DNA of 64,000 nt from Reticulitermes speratus (taxonomy: Eukaryota > Arthropoda > Insecta > Blattodea > Rhinotermitidae), in contig JAJKFL010000005.1 of NCBI GenBank assembly GCA_021186555.1, positions 49,693,635 to 49,757,634 on the forward strand, written 5' to 3'. Of this stretch, positions 1 through 9,922 are shown piece after piece; within the stretch, counting starts at the first letter, position 1; every line of letters begins with the position of its first letter. Position numbers and translations under genes: made by a program. The notes under the pieces are model-generated. The model was not told where the DNA came from. It ran no database searches and saw only the letters and a list, made by a program, of their open reading frames with translations.

Positions 1-49
1 AATGCTTTCTGGGGGCTTATCGCAGGATCAGAGTGCTTTATATTTGAGA

Positions 50-251
50 TTGCTCTTATGGGACGTTATGCAGTGTTGATTGGTAGTTAGTTGCTGACGT
101 TTCGGGACAACTTGTCGGTCCCATCGTCAAGGGTCAAGCAGTCCAAGACTGCTTGACCCTTGAAGATGGGACAGATAGGTTGTCCCAAAACGTCTATAAC
201 AAACTACCAATAAACACTGCATAACGTCTCAGAAGAGTGAAGGTCTCATTT
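50..251. repeat. Snap-back palindrome, family B copy 1
   Basis: This is a near-complete inverted repeat with arms 50-143 and 147-251 and a 3-base loop. The inner arms pair as gggtcaagcagtc and gactgcttgaccc. Each arm carries a hairpin ending in GTCCC then A/GAAACGTC, as do the family B elements at 15990-16251, 47883-48088 and 61888-62660. The right arm reads TTGAAGA, stem, AAAACGTC, a degenerate hammerhead-like layout. It has no coding capacity and is probably a non-autonomous foldback element. Confidence 0.75.
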
Positions 252-344
252 ATTCCGCAGTTGAAGCGTGAAATCACGCATCATTTATATTTCTTCTGTC
301 AGGTAAAATGTAATGTGCAAGTGCTTTGTTGAACACCATGCCAT

Positions 345-560
345 GAAGTCATGGGGCCATGGTGCACCTTCATATATTCTGAACCTTGGTACTGGTCAGA
401 AGTGAATGAACAGTTTCATGCAACAGGTGCTTTATCCCTGGGAAAAGAGCCCCAGATTTTCGTTATTCCATAGGAGGCAGGGTGGGCCATAGATCTGGTC
501 TGGGCATGGTGGAGATGAGAAAACTCTCCATCCCATATGAAAATTCAACCATGATTCTCT
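345..560 (-). mobile_element. Degenerate SINE, family 2
   Basis: The order of landmarks (catgaagtcatggggccatgg, a block near ccctgggaaaagagcccc, a block near cataggaggcagggtgggcc) matches the body of the SINE copies at 27907, 43399 and 60366. The tRNA-like head is not recognisable. This is an old, mutated copy. Confidence 0.45.
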
Positions 561-1292
561 GATTGTCAAGTCCATAGCATAATCTCTATTTTGACTGATC
601 TGTTCTGGCTCCCCTTCTTCTGTACTACTGCATGAGTATGTTAATTGGTGATATTTGTAATTCAGACATTATATCCTTATTTCTTTTACTGCTGCAGAAG
701 TTCTGCCTGTACTGTGAGTCTCTTGAGCTGCTGTATCGTACAAATGCTGCCAGCTCAACAATTAAGTCATGTTTATGAAATTTTTATGGCCACGTCATAA
801 AATCATAATAAGGACATCCTGTATATATTTGTATACATGTACATATTTGTCTGTATGTACCCAGGTTGTTATGTTTAAAAGTTAAATGTAATTATGTTTA
901 TCTGTTGATTATACTGGATGTCCAAAAAATTGAATCTGAAGAAACAAAAAATATTTTTTATTAATTGTGCTTTAATATGCCTGTAGCACTTAGTGTTATC
1001 CCTTGATGGTGTCTCCACCTTGTTAAAGGCATATTTAGCTGGGTAAGGGAACTAAATTGTCTTGAAGCCCTGGCAGTGGAGAGGCTGTGGCCCAAAAATT
1101 GGCTGAGGCACCATAAAAGAGAAGAATTTAGTCTTTACATTCTGTTTGTATGAGATCGTTGAGGTTTAGAAGAATACAGTTGCTTTGTAAAGACCCTCAG
1201 AGTTTTTAAAGTTGAAGGGTTGTAGTACATCTTACCACACATGAACGTATGTATGATATAAGCGTATCATTATTGTTTATGATAGGTAACAG

Positions 1293-1467
1293 TTGAAGTA
1301 GGGAAACGGTTTGAGAGAAGTGGTGAACGACGAGAGGAGATTCCTGTATCCCCTTTGGATCGCCAAATGGAAAGGATAACAGCAATGATAGAAGCATGTA
1401 CACAAGATTTGAATGACGTAACTTTGAACACGACAGAAAGTACAGATCAAAACAGACATGTAACTGG
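1293..1467 (+). CDS. Internal exon of an unidentified gene
   Basis: The exon is bounded by an acceptor (aggtaacag, ending at 1292) and a strong donor (GTAAGT from 1468). Only the frame taking one base from a previous exon gives a protein-like reading: a charged segment with GKRFERSGERREE, then SPLDRQMERITAMIEACTQD, then a Thr/Asn-rich tail ending RHVTG. I do not recognise the family. Neighbouring exons are not evident: the upstream part would lie before the window, and the plus-strand frames to about 5 kb do not look coding. The acceptor has a weak pyrimidine tract, so this could be a relic exon. The minus-strand frames over this stretch are shadows. Confidence 0.45.
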
Positions 1468-2579
1468 GTAAGTTAAGGAATGGCAGCTAGCTGTAAGTAA
1501 TTTACTTTACATACTGTAGTTACTCATATGCAAGGCAAGAATTGTTTTTCATCATTTATCGTATGAAAAACTGGGCGTTGCCTTATAATTCACACAAAGT
1601 TAAACAAGTTATGTATAGACACTTTCTGAAAACTGAAGATTGGAAGGGAAGGGGGCCCACTTTATGTAGGGTCATCTTATATTTGGGTAAATATAGTCAT
1701 TTATGCCATGGAACAAATATTTTTGTATGTGATATCTTTGACAAGAAAGCAGTTGGCAGTGGATTAATTTGAATTTTAAGTGCCTGTTATAAACTGTACA
1801 TGAACTTTATTTAGGATGTACTGTTATGTGAGTGATTTGTTGTGAAACATGTCAGTTGTGTGAAGTTATTTCAGAATTACCATTTGCATACATTTCATGC
1901 AAGACTTTTCTGTCATTCCATGAAAAATAATTGATATTCTCGTTATGAAGTGTTTTAATGTATTAGATGTTAATTTTTACTGAAGTTTTATGGCTACACA
2001 TAATGTGAATGTATGTACTGCAATTGTATACACTGTTATCACACAAAGTAATCCTCCTCCATGTCCCACTGACTGTGCTCATAATGGACCCATTTTTGCA
2101 CATTTCCTCTCTGATATGTGGTACATGTGGCTGTATTAATCAGGTTTCCTGAAGGCAGTGAATGATATTTTTAACCTTATTTCCTGAAAGGACTAATACT
2201 TGTCAAACTCAGTATCAATGCCTTGCCACTTGAGGCACTGTAATCTTAAATCTTATCCCTTTAAATTACACTGGTTTCTAGATGTACCACCTTCATTTTT
2301 AAGGTACTCTGTGGTAAAGCATTAACCAGTTTGTCAGTGTATGGTAGATGTGAGATAGAAATTTGATTCTTAATTAGTATGGTGTTAAATTAACAGTACC
2401 AATTTCATACTGATACTTTGTGAATCATTTTTGGCCTTACAAGGCCATCACCAAAGTGATACAAAATAAATAAACGTATGTCTTCAAACAGTGTGTGAAA
2501 CTTGGAATTTATGACAGCAAACAATAATTCTATGATTTGCATAGTTGAGTTACTGTAAGTAGTAGTTTAGGTTTCTAAC
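1468..2579. other. AT-rich non-coding stretch
   Basis: I see no convincing exon. At 2410-2475 a stem of GGCCTT and AAGGCC on the minus strand, flanked by paired ACTTTG and CAAAGT, resembles a decayed hammerhead-like hairpin of the type described elsewhere in this window. Confidence 0.4.
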
Positions 2580-2589
2580 TACTGTAGAT

Positions 2590-2852
2590 GCCGATCTCGG
2601 TGGCCATGTGGTCTAAGGTGTAGGTCTGGAGCCGCTCGATAGCTGGGATTGTGGGTTCAAATCCTGCTGACGGCATGGATGTTCATCTTTTGTGTTTGTT
2701 GTATGTTGTGTAGGTAGTGGCCTGTGCGACAAGCTGATTGCTTGTTCAGAGGAGACCTACCATGTGTGTGTCTAATTGTGTGTGATCTAGAAACTTCAAC
2801 AATGAGGCGGTTTAGGCCTGATTTAGAGCAGTAGCACCACAGAAAAAAAAAG
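2590..2852 (+). mobile_element. tRNA-derived SINE, family 1 (263 bp)
   Basis: The head is tRNA-like: an A-box region gtggccatgtggtctaagg and a B box ggttcaaatcc. A body and an A-rich tail at 2842-2850 follow. A 10-bp target duplication (tactgtagat) flanks it at 2580-2589 and 2853-2862. Copies of the same family lie on the minus strand at 41609, 42138, 61330 and 63317, with almost the same length. Transcription by RNA polymerase III and LINE-assisted retroposition are inferred from the class. Confidence 0.9.
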
Positions 2853-2904
2853 TACTGTAGATAAGGAAAGAGGTTTGTCTAAATTGAGCTGTGAAATACT
2901 GTGA

Positions 2905-3170
2905 CCAGCTAATTAACTGCGTGGAGCACAGCCTTGCTTGAAAAGCTGATAGATGCTCAGCTGGTCAAGAAATTCCCTGCCTTTATGGAACCTGAATTTT
3001 TATTACAAAAGAGCCTGCCACTGGACTGTATCATTAGTTGTTCAACTCCAGTACATGCCCTTATATCCTACGTTCTTTAATTTACATTTAAATATTATCC
3101 TGCCACTTATACCTAAGTCTTCTAAATGGTCTCTTCTCTCAGGATTTCCAACGATAATTTAGTTTGCACT
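2905..3170 (-). mobile_element. LINE 3' end remnant (endonuclease-RT type)
   Basis: This shares blocks with 42425-42690 (taactgc..tggagcacag, gctcagctggtcaagaa, cctgccactgg). Its reverse strand gives a badly decayed version of the C-terminal tail of insect LINE reverse transcriptases, of the type GRPRRRxxxxIKMDL. Old and non-functional. A shorter piece of the same repeat is at about 21290-21345. Confidence 0.55.
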
Positions 3171-5520
3171 TCTCAGTGTGTGTTTGACTTCATTGTGCCG
3201 TGTTTACAAAATATAACTTTTCTTATCTTGTATTCTTTGAGCTTGCTACTTCCTTTAATGCTGCTGTTAGACTTGTTTCATACTTAACTTTATTCCTGGT
3301 TCTTTTCCTGTAGGGGATTTCTGTCCAGCTTGCATGGTGATTTAGGAAATTGTTTTTCAAGTAAAGAAGAAAGTTAAACAGTCTTTGATGATGGTGATAC
3401 GGTCTGTGCAGTGATGGTGATATGGTCCACTCTTTCTTCTCTTGATGCAGTTTTTACACGTTAGCTAACCTGTAGTAACTGTACTTGTATCCACTATTTT
3501 AACACCAAAAGGACAGCCTTTTTTATTGTTTACTTATAATGCAGGAATTTTATGAAACTAATGCATTCGTTTAAGGTCCCAACAAGCTCTCTGTCCTCTG
3601 CCTACCTTGTCAGTGGTGAAAGAATCCATTTTTGGGGCAGAAGCTCATATGAGGTTGACCTTGTAATTCACAGTGGTAGATTAGTCCTGAAAATGACAGC
3701 TTTCATATGTATTCTTAACCAGAGTGGGGACCTGTTACTTCTGACACTTGTTAGACTTTAGTAAAAGGAAAAAGCCACATTGGGATCTTGTCTTGAACCT
3801 AAGACCACAGGCACAACATCTGGAACATTATAGCTAGGCGACCATATCTGTATATGTCTGGAAACATTAGGTGTACTAAATCACTGTCATGTATAGATTT
3901 TGTATCTGCTGCATGTGTTTGCTTTGGATTTGTTGATAACATAGGAAGCTTTCTTCAGACTTGTGCTTCACTGCTGTGGATTAAATGCTGATTATTTGGG
4001 ATCATTCGTGGTTTCATTTTTTTAACAGCCGATGTTAAGTGACATACGTAAATTCACATATGACTCTGTGCAGGAGTCTGCAGAAACACTGACTCATGAA
4101 TGACAGTAGGAAAATTGTGCTGTATATAGTGTAAATTTTTTGTCTTGTCTTTGAGACATTAAATGAACACTGCTGATGTGATCAGAGAGCTCAGTATGTA
4201 GTGGTGTGTTACAGAAGCATGCCAGGGTTCAGTAGCCGGTACGTGGCTCTCGAGACATTTCTCTTTGCCTTCATGTCCAGGACATGAAACCCAGTAAGCT
4301 GTGTGTTGAAAGGTACTTGCTATGAATTATCTGTGACAGGAAAATTTGATAGTAAATAAATAAATGACTGTTGTGGCTGGGTGCCATTTGCATGAGTGAA
4401 TAAAGTGCTCATTTTTTATATGATTAGCCTTTGACTTTGAAAGAATGCAGCAGTGTAAGAAACATAGCATATTTACCATAATATGAGATAAGGATTTTCT
4501 CATAATTCATCACCAGAAAAATTGGTTTTGCCTGATATTCATTCACAAATTTAAACATATTCAGTGTAGGCATTTTCCTACAAACTGAAGACTGTGAAGG
4601 TCGGTTGTCTTACATTCAGGTGTCATGTATGGATTTCAGGACACCTGATACGGAATCATAATCAGTCCTGCGTTTGCTTATATGACTGTGCGTACCATAT
4701 GACCACATCAAGATACAGACACTCCCTGACTTGTGCAATAGTCACACTCCAGAAGGTCCAGAGCAAGTCAGAATTCAGTATACATGTGGTGAATTATATA
4801 CATATATACAAGGGAGTCCAGTTGAAATCCAAACTCCAACACACTGGAACCTGATTGGCCACACCATTACCGCCCCGCTGCCTGTGTTATCGTCCAGCAA
4901 TATCTTTCTGCCACATTCATTTCATTGCACTTTCATTCCCACAAGGAAAAATTTGGTGTCTCTTTCAAAAATTTTATTTTCTTATTTTACTTTAAAATTG
5001 CACTATTTTAAATTGCATAAGTCAGGGAGTAACTATGTATATATATGCAAATTAATCTACAGGACATATTCTTCCACGTGGAAAATGTTTATGTCTCACC
5101 TGCAGTATCTGTGGATACATCATAATGTAAATATAAATGCCTATATAATTTACATCAACAGTCAAGATCCTGTACAGTCTGTATTTTCTCATACAGCTTC
5201 TAACGGGGTTGATTTGAGGTTGATGACTGAAACAGATAGATGTTGGGTGTAGTAGTGTATCCTTTCTATATTTTACTTCTCAGATGTTTGTATAATTTTA
5301 AGTGCCTTAGTTTAAGTAGATTTTCACATATTATACATACATGCTTGAAATTAGATGACTGTAAATAATGTATGGGAAGTGTTTATTTTGTTTCAGTATT
5401 AATTATCCCACAAGACATGATCAGAGTTATTCCATATATCTAGTCCAAAGAGTGTCATGTTTTATATTGCTCAAGAAATATTGCCATATATACTTATAAG
5501 ATCGATTTATAAACATTGTT
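3171..5520. other. Long non-coding interval
   Basis: Open frames here are short and low-complexity or made of repeat DNA, with no splice-bounded protein-like segment. Weak SINE-like traces occur near 3790-3850 and 4190-4270. I see nothing else that can be supported. Confidence 0.4.
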
Positions 5521-5601
5521 TTACTATCAATATTTTAGATATACACCAACAAAATGCACAAATTAATAAAGGTGCAAATTAGCTCCTTATTTTCATAATT
5601 T

Positions 5602-5646
5602 AACCCTACACGCGTTTCAGCTCTTTATGAGCCATCATCAGGGGTT
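5602..5646 (-). ncRNA. Hammerhead-like motif, left arm
   Basis: Read on the minus strand: stem I AACCC/GGGUU, core CUGAUGA, an extra U, stem II GGCUC/GAGCU with an AUAAA loop, GAAA, then ACGCGUGU (self-complementary if a G-U pair is allowed), then A at the expected cleavage position. All conserved core positions I can check are present except that the extra U sits between the core and stem II. Activity is untested. Confidence 0.6.
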
Positions 5647-6983
5647 TTCCTTATAAAAAGTGCTTTTCAAATGCTGGATCTGTTGATGACACTTGTAAAA
5701 TTATGCACTATTTTAGAGCATAAAAACACTCGTTCATAAGTTAAAAACATGAGTCATAAATTATAGTTAAAATGATGATTTGTTAAAAAATGATACCTGT
5801 TAAAAAACACTGTTCACTGCGTCTAATATATAGAGATAGTTCGCACTTCTAGAAGTTACAGAAGATCATATATTGCACTATGTTGGTTGTGATGGAATTT
5901 GATGCAGAACGGCGATAGGCAATGCGTGCTGTATGAGTTCTTGTCATTTCGTTTATTACGTCGTAGTGTAGTCTTCCTGATGATGTGGTATAAATTAAGA
6001 GGAAGAAGAAGTGGTTCTGGTGCTTTACATGGTAGAGGGGCTTGTGAGTTCCAGTGATCCTAAGAGCTAAGCCGGCGGTAGCATTGCTATCACTAGGGTC
6101 TCCCAAGCCGGACAGATCAAGAGGGTAGGAACCAGACGAAGAGAGATGCCTAGGAGATGGGAAATCCAATAAAAACTCCACTGATGCCAGAAGCAGCGAC
6201 ATCAGTAGCGACTTCAAGCACAGAGCAAATGATGCTAGAGATGGTTCATGATCGTGTAGCAACAGGCGTGACAAGAGTGGTCTGAACGGCTGTTGTACCT
6301 GCTTAGGACTAAGCACGTGCTGCAACAGTGCAATCTAGCAAGACCATCCTCGACAGAAGTGCTCCTAGTTGCTTGGCAACCAGATCCTCTGGGAATCCCA
6401 GCAGTTCACCCATTAACGATCTGAAGAAATAATTCTTCTCTGCTGCAGTCTTGAGTGGCAGTGGATTTCCCATCTCCTAGGCATCTCTCTTCGTCTGGTT
6501 CCTACCCTCTTGATCTGTCCGGCTTGGGAGACCCTAGTGATAGCAATGCTACCGCCGGCTTAGCTCTTAGGATCACTGGAACTCACAAGCCCCTCTACCA
6601 TGTAAAGCACCAGAACCACTTCTTCTTCCTCTTAATTTATACCACATCATCAGGAAGACTACACTACGACGTAATAAACGAAATGACAAGAACTCATACA
6701 GCACGCATTGCCTATCGCCGTTCTGCATCAAATTCCATCACAACCAACACAGTGCAATATATGATCTTCTGTAACTTCTAGAAGTGCGAACACATCTTTA
6801 TATAATAGACGCAGTGAACAGTGTTTTTTAACAGGTATCATTTTTAACAAATCATCATTTTAACTATAATTTATGACTCATGTTTTTAACTTATGAACGA
6901 GTGTTTTTATGCTCTAAAATAGTGCATAATTTTACAAGTGTCATCAACAGATCCAGCATTTGAAAAGCACTTTTTATAAGGAA

Positions 6984-7028
6984 AACCCCTGATGATGGCT
7001 CATAAAGAGCTGAAACGTGTGTAGGGTT
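6984..7028 (+). ncRNA. Hammerhead-like motif, right arm
   Basis: This is the plus-strand counterpart of the motif at 5602-5646: AACCC, CUGAUGA, U, GGCUC-AUAAA-GAGCU, GAAA, ACGUGUGU, A, GGGUU. One base differs in stem III (CGTGTG versus CGCGTG), so pairing there leans on G-U wobble. Confidence 0.6.
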
Positions 7029-7140
7029 AAATCATGATAAGGAGCTAATTTGCACCTTTATTAATTTGTGCATTTTGTTGGTGTATATCTAAAATAATAA
7101 AAATGCACGGTGAGTTAAGACTAAAGATTACTATCAATAT

Positions 7141-7946
7141 GTTACTCCATACTGATTACTCTTTTATTGTCTTCCATGTGGATAAACTGTAACACAAGTC
7201 ATCTGTGAAAGCTGATATAGCAATGCAGTGATTATTTGCTACTTAGGGTCTGGTAAATGTCCATTACATTCATATTGCATTATACATTTCTTGGTCCACG
7301 GTTTAGTACAATGTGGGTTATCACTTGTGACATTAAATGTAATTTTTTGTAGTCACTTATAATTAAAATAGTTGTAACTACATATACAATATTCTACAAG
7401 CCATTTAGGTGTGCAGTTGTACTAGAACATTGTATGTACTGGTAGCCTGACATTAGTCTTTCCTTCAAAATGTCACCATCATAAAATTGTTGTGTGGTTT
7501 AAGTACCAGTACTTAAGTAACGATAATGATTACGATGGGCGAGAGTTGATTTATGAACTGGTTTCTTGCCATTCCATACTCTTAAATTGACCCATCATTT
7601 GCTGTATTGTTTTAGTGCCTTTCTGCCATCTTTTTTATAATCAGTAGGAACTGCACCAAAATTACCAAAAATACAAATTGGCAACTGTGATTATTCAGTG
7701 TACATCCGTCCTCAGCAATTATATGAAGTTTGAAAAAGACTTTACTACATAAAAGCGCCCATATTGAATACAGTTTTTGGGTGTGAAACTGATTTAAGCA
7801 TGTAATTTTTCTGAAGAAGTATTCTTGAATACACTACAATATTTTCACACATGTATTGTATAGTGGTAAAAAAATAAAAAAAAAAAATCACTCTTCTGTC
7901 ACTTTGTGGATTTGCTTTGAATTAAATTCCGTTATTTTCCTTAAAG
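7141..7946. other. Non-coding, AT-rich
   Basis: I see no exon, RNA gene or repeat with defined ends in this stretch, only A/T runs such as the one near 7868-7887. Confidence 0.4.
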
Positions 7947-8245
7947 GGAGGCAAGGTAGCTCAGTCAATGCAGTGACTAGGGTATGGGGTGGATGACCAA
8001 TTGATCAGAAGTTGATTCCCAGCAAGTGCAGTGATTTTCCTTTTCTCCACCATCCACACTGGCTCTGTAGCCCCCCTGCCCCCTGCCTCCTATCTTATGG
8101 GTACCAGGGGATCTTTACCCAAGTGTAAAGTGGTCAGGGTGTGAAGTTGACCACTCATTTCCATCTTGTGCCAAGATTAAGAATGTGCGGAGCTATATCT
8201 CCAATCTCCCATACATCCTCACAGCTTGGTGCTTAATTAAGTGCA
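7947..8245 (+). mobile_element. tRNA-like SINE, divergent
   Basis: It starts with a tRNA-like head: ggcaaggtagctcagtca (A-box region) and a degenerate B box (agttgattccc) about 45 bases on. A body with ccatccacactggctc and gtaccaggggatctttaccc follows, the plus-orientation equivalent of the family 2 SINE body. It has no clear poly(A) tail and is an old copy. Confidence 0.6.
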
Positions 8246-8639
8246 AGTACAGTTTATCTTATTTTCTCATTGCATCTGATGCTCTAATGGCTGATCACAT
8301 TTAATCAAATAAAAAGGCAATACGATTTGTACTGATATAGATTACGTAAATGTATCTGTCTTTAGAATCAGAACTCAGAATGTATTACTACAAACTGATA
8401 AAACTGGTGTCAAAAACTTTTTTTTTTTAAGTTTTTATTTAAGGTGTCAAAATTTGACATATACTTTTTGAGAATACAGCTGATATTATCATGGGCTTGC
8501 TGATAAGATTCCTGGCAATAGTACTCCGCACATGAGACGTACTGAATAAAAATAATCGACACTTCTGAAGCCACTTTTGTATTTCAAAATCACATCTGAG
8601 GTACAGCTGGCATTAAAAATGTGGGTGCAAGATTTGGGG

Positions 8640-8908
8640 CTTCCACAGTGATTGTGTTGAGGATGCAGGTCTTCTGAGATGTGATGCTGTATCACTGGGT
8701 TGGTTTTTGTTGGCATTTCAAAGGAATGTAGTGCCTTCATCTTCTTGGACCCCTTTTCCTTGAAGATGATGTACTGATTCTTGGATTGCTTGAATCTGAA
8801 GATGAAGACACTAGTCCTTCAAAATGTCAGAAACCACTAGGTGAACGATGCACTGTCACAGCCCAGAAGACTTGAATCCTCAGCAACACTGCTGTGAGAA
8901 CCTGTGAA
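8640..8908. repeat. Snap-back repeat, family A copy 1
   Basis: The left part (gaggatgcaggtcttctgagatgtgatgctgt) and the right part (acagcccagaagacttgaatcctcagca) are inverted copies. Near the centre lies CTGAAGA (8796-8802), a stem, then AAAATGTCAG. The same design recurs at 11895, 20946, 22741 and, decayed, 24718. It is non-coding, and a non-autonomous foldback family is the simplest reading. The minus-strand 83-aa frame here is part of the repeat. Confidence 0.65.
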
Positions 8909-8928
8909 CTGCCTAATGACGAATATTA

Positions 8929-9636
8929 CCGTATATTCTCGAATCTAATGCGCATCCGAATCTAATACGCACCCAGTTTTTGGCGACTTCTTAAACGAAA
9001 AAAAAGTTAGTTCGCGATTCTAATCCGCACCTTTCCTTCAACCACCCCTTGCCCACGGGGCGACTGATTGAATAATATTGGATGTTACCAATGCGTTAAA
9101 ATCCGACGCAAAGCCTGTGGCCGATGAGTCATACCGATAGAGGCGGGGCCTTTCTCAACAGACGTGCGCAATCTCGTCTGAAGCCAGCTGAGCTTTAGTT
9201 GTTGAAACGTGGGAGGTGCTTGTTCCAATTTGTCGTGTACCGTAGTTATGGAAGAGGGACACCTGAAATCTAAACGACTCTCATATACGGTGAAGTTCAA
9301 ACGTGAAGTTATTCGGTGCGCAGAGGAGAATGGAAACCGCAAAGCCACTGCAATTTTTGGAGTTAATGAAAGCAACGTTCGACTATGGCGGAAACACAAG
9401 GCAGCGATCAGCGGGTGTGAGGCGTCACGAAGGAAATTCATTGGACCCAATTATTATATTATTATTATAATAAATAATAAAATAATAGATTATTGTATTG
9501 TATTGTTCTTACGGCACGTACAGCAGCTCAATCATTTTTCCAAAATCCAGCTCTAGACCGCGAATCTAATACGCATCTGATTTTTTAACCCTCTAAAACT
9601 GTAAAAAGGGTTCGCATTAGATTCGAGAATATATGG
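8929..9636 (+). mobile_element. Pogo-like DNA transposon, internally deleted
   Basis: Terminal inverted repeats of about 27 bp (CCGTATATTCTCGAATCTAA at the left; the right end, read inverted, is the same but for CCATAT) are flanked by TA at 8927-8928 and 9637-9638. The 708-bp body keeps the start of a transposase gene (9248 on), then an ATT-rich stretch, and lacks the catalytic part. This is the usual architecture of a Tc1-IS630/pogo derivative that moved with a partner's transposase. Confidence 0.85.
9248..9454 (+). pseudogene. Pogo-type transposase N-terminal HTH fragment
   Basis: ATG at 9248 opens MEEGHLKSKRLSYTVKFKRE followed by a helix-turn-helix of the CENP-B/Brinker type (AEENGNRKATAIFGVNESNV, then RLWRKHKAA). 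The recognisable family sequence stops after about 68 residues (RRKFIGP) at the ATT-rich tract. No DDE catalytic domain follows. This is a remnant of the pogo-like element, not a host gene. Confidence 0.75.
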
Positions 9637-9854
9637 TAGCTGTAATGAATGGGCCTGAAAATGAGCTCCTCAACCCTTTTGCTTGAGGATGGAGATACAG
9701 CCAGTCTCTAAAATATAGCAATTTTCGAATGTTATATTTTAATCAGATGATGGATAAAATCTAATTCAAGTGCCATAGTAATAAGAGATACTTATGTCAC
9801 TATCCTAATAAATTAATCTCATCACACAATGTATACCAAAATAAAAGCATCAGT

Positions 9855-9860
9855 TTTATT
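9855..9860 (-). promoter_or_regulatory. Poly(A) signal of NSRP1
   Basis: TTTATT on the plus strand is AATAAA on the minus strand, about 65 bases downstream of the NSRP1 stop codon. Confidence 0.6.
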
Positions 9861-9922
9861 ATCATAAACATTATTTCTGTACAAGTACATAGCAGAGAGA
9901 AGTACAAATCTTCCTTTCTTTC

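Larger units (their letters stand above)
5534..7127. mobile_element. Penelope-like foldback element with 13-bp TSD
   Basis: Two arms of about 634 bp (5534-6168 and 6462-7094) are near-perfect inverted copies around a 293-bp spacer. A perfect 13-bp duplication (ttactatcaatat) flanks the unit at 5521-5533 and 7128-7140, which fits target-primed insertion rather than a cut-and-paste transposon. The right end has an unpaired AT-rich tail (7095-7127). Each arm has a hammerhead-like motif near its outer end. Mirror-image open frames in the arms (minus 5849-6325, plus 6455-6781) are a consequence of the inverted duplication. The spacer read on the minus strand contains a protein-like stretch (MGELLGFPEDLVAKQLGALL, about 6310-6410), perhaps element coding remnant. 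Assignment to Penelope-like elements rests on the hammerheads, the terminal repeats and the TSD size. Confidence 0.7.

Noticed and set aside
4594-5252. Overlapping frames of 86 and 173 aa
   Set aside because: Low-complexity reading with no domain, in a region without coding bias.
5849-6325. 158-aa minus-strand frame sharing sequence with the 108-aa plus-strand frame at 6455-6781
   Set aside because: The identity is the inverted duplication of the foldback arms, not two related genes.
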